This document shows positions 61,146 through 64,000 of a stretch of DNA of 64,000 bases, piece by piece. The notes under the pieces were generated by a model that saw only the letters and a list, made by a program, of their open reading frames with translations, had not been told where the DNA came from and did no database searches. The position numbers and the translations under genes are program-made. The stretch lies in assembly GCF_029541745.1 (NCBI RefSeq), contig NZ_CP089746.1, positions 744,001 to 808,000 on the forward strand. Direction: 5' to 3'. Position 1 is the stretch's first letter; the number at the start of each line of letters is the position of its first letter. Source of the DNA: Streptomyces sp. LX-29 (GTDB lineage Bacteria; Actinomycetota; Actinomycetes; Streptomycetales; Streptomycetaceae).

Positions 61146-62138
61146 ATGACCCTGCTCAACCCCTTCCGCCCGACCACCGCGCGCCGCGCGGCGCGGACCC
61201 TCGCGGCCCTCGGAGCCGCGGTGCTCCTGGTGTCGGGGTGTGGCTCCGACTCGGACTCGGACGCGTCGGACGGCGGAGGCAAGGACGGCGCGAAGACGCG
61301 CACGGTGAAGGACGCCACCGGCAGGCCGGTGGAGGTGCCGGTGGCGCCCAAGCGGATCGTGACGCTCACTCAGGAGGACCTGGACGCCGTCCTGGCGCTG
61401 GACGTCGAGCCGGTCGGCATCACCAACGGCCAGGGGCTCAGCGAGCCGCCCGAGTACCTCGCCGACAAGGTCAAGGACGTCGAGGTGGTCGGCAATCTGC
61501 TGCAGCCGGTGATGGACAAGGTCATCAAGGCCAAGCCGGACCTGATCCTCGCCGGCGACATGCAGGACGAGCAGGTGCTCAAGCAACTGCGCGAGATCAC
61601 CCCGGCGACGCTGGTCACCATGGCGCCCGCGGACGACTGGAAGCTCTCCTTCCGCGGCGTGGCCAACGCCGTGAACAAGCTGGACCAGGCCAACAAGGTC
61701 ATCTCCGACTACGAGGCCGACGCCAAGGCGGCGGGCGCGAAGCTGGGTGCCGACAAGGGCGCCGAGGTCAGCATCGTGCGCTGGAACCCCGACGGCCCGA
61801 GCTGGATGGAGAAGAAGCAGTTCGCCAGCGGGGTCGCCCTGGACATGGGCCTCAAGCGGCCCAAGGCCCAGAACAAGGACGGCAACGCGCACACCCCGCC
61901 GCTCAGCCTGGAGAAGATCAACGAGATCGACGGCGACTGGCTGTTCCTCTCCACCCTGACCTCGGACGGCGAGAAGGCCCTGAAGGACGTTCAGGAGAAG
62001 CCCGCCTACAAGGAGTTGACCGCGGTGAAGGAGGGCCACGCCGTGACCGTCGACGGCTCCGTCTGGTCGACCCGCGGCGGGCCGCTGGCCAGCCGGGTCG
62101 TGATGGAGGACATCACCAAGGCGCTCACGAAGTCCTGA
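61146..62138 (+). CDS. Ferric-siderophore-binding lipoprotein
   Basis: 330 residues. A lipobox LLVSGC gives an N-terminal lipoprotein (Cys about 32), then the FepB/FhuD-like domain (TVKDATGRPVEVPVAPKRIV, PDLILAG, VSIVRW, EDITKAL). It delivers siderophore to the importer at the cell surface. ATG 61146 has GGAG at 61135-61138. Confidence 0.9.
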   Translation: MTLLNPFRPTTARRAARTLAALGAAVLLVSGCGSDSDSDASDGGGKDGAKTRTVKDATGRPVEVPVAPKRIVTLTQEDLDAVLALDVEPVGITNGQGLSEPPEYLADKVKDVEVVGNLLQPVMDKVIKAKPDLILAGDMQDEQVLKQLREITPATLVTMAPADDWKLSFRGVANAVNKLDQANKVISDYEADAKAAGAKLGADKGAEVSIVRWNPDGPSWMEKKQFASGVALDMGLKRPKAQNKDGNAHTPPLSLEKINEIDGDWLFLSTLTSDGEKALKDVQEKPAYKELTAVKEGHAVTVDGSVWSTRGGPLASRVVMEDITKALTKS

Positions 62139-62265
62139 CGACGCGTACGGGCATGTACGGACGCGTACCGACCGGCAAGCCCTGACGGCACCCCGCCCGC
62201 ACAACTGTCCGCACGCCCGCCAGCACTCCTGACGGCACGTCCGGCACCTGCCGGCGGCGGCCGAC

Positions 62266-62280
62266 CGGGGCAGCGCCCCG
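62266..62280. terminator. Possible terminator between convergent genes
   Basis: CGGGGC-AGC-GCCCCG is a 6-bp stem with a 3-base loop in the 232-bp gap between the binding-protein gene and the M20 gene. The rest is GACGGCACG-type repeats. Confidence 0.4.
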
Positions 62281-62370
62281 ACCGGGCACGTCGGCAACCC
62301 GCAGACCGGCACGTCCAACCGTACGTCCAGCATGACCTGACGGTGCGTCCCGACGGCACCGCCCCGACGA

Positions 62371-63588
62371 TCAACCGCCGACGGATCGGGCGGCCGCGAA
62401 GTCCGCGGCCGTCCACGCCATCCCCACCGCGCCGTCGATCAGCGCCCGTTCCGCCGCGGCCCCCAGGGCGGCCGCGGCGAACTCCGGCTCGTGCGGGCCG
62501 CAGGCCCCACCGGTGATGTCCAGGACCGGGTGGATGGACGGCACGGCGTGCGAGACGTTGCCCATGTCCGTGCAGGCGAACGGCTCCCGGGCCTCCGGCT
62601 CGGGCCGGCCCAGCGCACGGGCGTTGGCCCGCCACAGGGTGGTGAGGGCGGGGTCGGAGCGGAAGTCCAGGTAGTCGGGCTCGGGACGGGTGAGGGTGAC
62701 CTCGCAGCCCGTCGCCAGCGCGCCCGCGCGGAAGCAGGCTTCGACCCGCTCGCGCAGTTCGCGCAGGTCCTCGGCGGCCAGGGCGCGGATCTCGTACTCG
62801 GCGGTGGCCCGGTCCGGGATCGCATTCGGAGCGGTGCCCGCGCTCGTGGTGACTCCGTGCACCCGCCAGTGCGGGGGCAGTTGCTGGCGCAGCAGGCCGA
62901 GGGCGACCTGGGCGACCGTCAGGGCGTCGGCGGCGTTGCGGCCCTCGTGCGGGTTGAGGCTGGGGTGCGCGGCGCGGCCGGTGTACGCCACGGAGAGGGT
63001 GCCGAGCGCGAACGAGCGGAAGTCGGCGACGTCGAAGGGGCAGGGGTGCACCATCATCGCCGCGTCCACCCTCTCGAAAGCGCCGGCCTCCAACAGCAGG
63101 GCCTTGCCCGCGCCGCGCTCCTCCGCCGGGGTGCCCAGCACCCTTACGGTCAGGCCGAGTTCGTCCACATAGGGGGCGAGGCCCAGGGCGGCGCCCACGC
63201 CCGCGGCCGCGATCAGGTTGTGGCCACAGGCGTGACCGAGGCCCGGCAACGCGTCGTACTCGCAGGCGATGGCGACGGTGACCGGCCCGCTTCCCACGGT
63301 GGCGCCGAACGCGGTCTCCAGGCCGTACGCCGGTGCCGTCACGGCGAAGCCCTGGGCGGCGAGCAGTTCGGCGCACCAGGCCGCCGCGCGGTGCTCGGCG
63401 AAGGCCACCTCGGGATGCGCGTGGATGCGGCGACTGAGGTCCAGCAGCGCGGGCCGGTGCACGGCCACCCGGTCCCGTATCGCGTCCTTGAGCGTGCTGG
63501 GCGCGGTGGGCGGTGCGGCGGGTTTCGCGACGACGCCACCGCCGCTCTCCGTGGCCTCGACGGCCGTGGCCCGCTCGACTCCGGTCAT
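62371..63588 (-). CDS. M20-family amidohydrolase
   Basis: 405 residues of the dinuclear-metal hydrolase family that cleaves N-acyl amino acids, hippurate and peptides. Metal motifs GHACGHNLIAAAG and EERGAGK, with a dimerisation domain (YTGRAAHPSLNPHEGRNAAD) and the late TDMGNVSHAVPS, are intact. It is divergent from the NRPS gene across an iron box, so it may process or hydrolyse the siderophore; that is inference. Confidence 0.88.
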   Translation of the reverse strand: MTGVERATAVEATESGGGVVAKPAAPPTAPSTLKDAIRDRVAVHRPALLDLSRRIHAHPEVAFAEHRAAAWCAELLAAQGFAVTAPAYGLETAFGATVGSGPVTVAIACEYDALPGLGHACGHNLIAAAGVGAALGLAPYVDELGLTVRVLGTPAEERGAGKALLLEAGAFERVDAAMMVHPCPFDVADFRSFALGTLSVAYTGRAAHPSLNPHEGRNAADALTVAQVALGLLRQQLPPHWRVHGVTTSAGTAPNAIPDRATAEYEIRALAAEDLRELRERVEACFRAGALATGCEVTLTRPEPDYLDFRSDPALTTLWRANARALGRPEPEAREPFACTDMGNVSHAVPSIHPVLDITGGACGPHEPEFAAAALGAAAERALIDGAVGMAWTAADFAAARSVGG

Positions 63589-63660
63589 GACTGGTCCCCT
63601 TCAACGGATGGATCGGTCGGCTCGCGGAGGGGCGGTCGCACCCTCGCGGCATAGCGCAAG

Positions 63661-63682
63661 ATAACTTAGGCTTACCTAAGTT
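63661..63682. promoter_or_regulatory. Second iron box upstream of the NRPS and M20 genes
   Basis: AACTTAGG and CCTAAGTT (63663-63682, four bases apart) form a palindrome. TTAGGCTTACCTAA differs by one base from the right part of the 19-bp box TTAGGTTAGGCTAACCTAA. It lies between the divergent M20 (63588) and NRPS (63741) starts. Confidence 0.75.
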
Positions 63683-63740
63683 TGCGTCACCGATGTGTCC
63701 GGTGTCGCAGACCGTTCTCGTCCACCGGGAGTTCCCACAC

Positions 63741-64000
63741 ATGCGTCTTCCGCTGCTTGCCGCACAGGCCGGAGTCCTGTACGCCCAGCAACTCGATCCG
63801 GACAGCACCGCGCTCAACACCGCGGACTGCGTGGAGCTCCAAGGCCCCCTGGACGAAGCGCTGTTCGAGCAGGCGCTGCGGCGCACCACCGCCGAGGCCC
63901 AGACCCTGTCCCTGCGCGTCGCCGACGACGGAGGCACCCCCGTCCAGTTGGTCGTGCCGGACCCGGAGTGGCGGCTGCACCGGCTCGACGTGCGCGACGC
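63741..64000 (+). CDS. Nonribosomal peptide synthetase, N-terminal condensation domain (partial)
   Basis: The 86 visible residues from ATG 63741 begin the condensation domain: RLPLLAAQAGVLYAQQLDPD, ADCVELQGPLDEALFEQALR, AQTLSLRVADDGGTPVQLVV. Core motif C1 (LPLLAAQ) and the spacing match the N terminus of EntF-like NRPSs, which join a 2,3-dihydroxybenzoyl group to an amino acid. The gene continues past the right edge. The iron box upstream suggests a siderophore, possibly catecholate. Confidence 0.8.
   Translation, partial: MRLPLLAAQAGVLYAQQLDPDSTALNTADCVELQGPLDEALFEQALRRTTAEAQTLSLRVADDGGTPVQLVVPDPEWRLHRLDVRD

Noticed and set aside
1..64000. tRNA or rRNA genes
   Set aside because: No cloverleaf or conserved rRNA segment was noticed on either strand; a tRNAscan run would settle it.

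Overview
The window is chromosomal DNA of a Streptomyces or a very close relative. It has very high GC (roughly 70% or more), many GTG starts, almost no TTA codons, and typical Streptomyces families: a WhiJ-type XRE/DUF397/anti-sigma ATPase set, Tat-exported PhoD, an ECF41 sigma factor, HelD and a dispersed intergenic hairpin repeat. The sequence ends inside a nonribosomal peptide synthetase gene on the right and begins inside a regulator gene on the left. No rRNA, tRNA, CRISPR array or intact insertion sequence was seen.

Layout. 1-2.6 kb: end of a regulator gene, then a divergent anti-sigma-like ATPase and XRE-DUF5753/DUF397 pair. 2.6-7.3 kb: complete biotin locus, bioF divergent from bioB-bioA-bioD. 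7.4-17.1 kb: methyltransferase, a Doc-like toxin/antitoxin pair, a MacB-type ABC exporter, an F420-dependent oxidoreductase with a TTA codon, a GNAT protein and two overlapping CNNM/CorC membrane proteins. 17.4-22.3 kb: two small hypothetical genes divergent from a very tightly packed four-gene operon (CYTH phosphohydrolase, cupin-like protein with a TTA codon, membrane-anchored Nudix-like/terpenoid-toroid protein, inositol-phosphatase family protein). 22.7-28.6 kb: secreted hydrolase, ISL3 transposase remnant next to a small hypothetical gene, SGNH hydrolase, purB, mug and a hypothetical gene. 28.7-33.9 kb: ABC-2 exporter divergent from a NarL-type two-component system across a triple 22-bp repeat, then a ROK regulator. 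34-41 kb: GntR regulator, secreted HNH nuclease, SDR convergent with an ECF41 sigma factor, TetR-HelD operon. 41.2-46.3 kb: PhoD with a PHO box, an ACT-GNAT membrane protein ended by a 20-bp hairpin, a DUF885 protein. 46.6-51.6 kb: second Doc-like pair and sbcDC. 51.8-57.8 kb: TetR with twin operators divergent from SnoaL-like and NmrA-like genes, then small housekeeping-type genes. 57.9-64 kb: TTA-containing flavin monooxygenase, CGNR regulator, then the edge of an iron-regulated siderophore locus (ABC ATPase, binding protein, M20 hydrolase, EntF-like NRPS start) with two iron boxes.

How the genes work together. The biotin genes are a pathway unit. The two CNNM proteins, sbcDC, the two ABC exporters, TetR-HelD and the two toxin/antitoxin pairs are translationally or operonically coupled sets. 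The siderophore genes share divergent promoters with DmdR/IdeR-like boxes. Three genes carry a TTA codon (LLM oxidoreductase codon 2, cupin-like codon 53, flavin monooxygenase codon 22), so they should depend on the bldA tRNA and development.

The best candidate for an undescribed system is the CYTH/cupin/Nudix-toroid/IMPase operon at 18302-22340. It combines three phosphoryl-chemistry folds with a membrane toroid and developmental control. A notable secondary feature is the number of intergenic spacers filled with short tandem GC-rich repeats (periods 19, 21, 30, about 35 bp).
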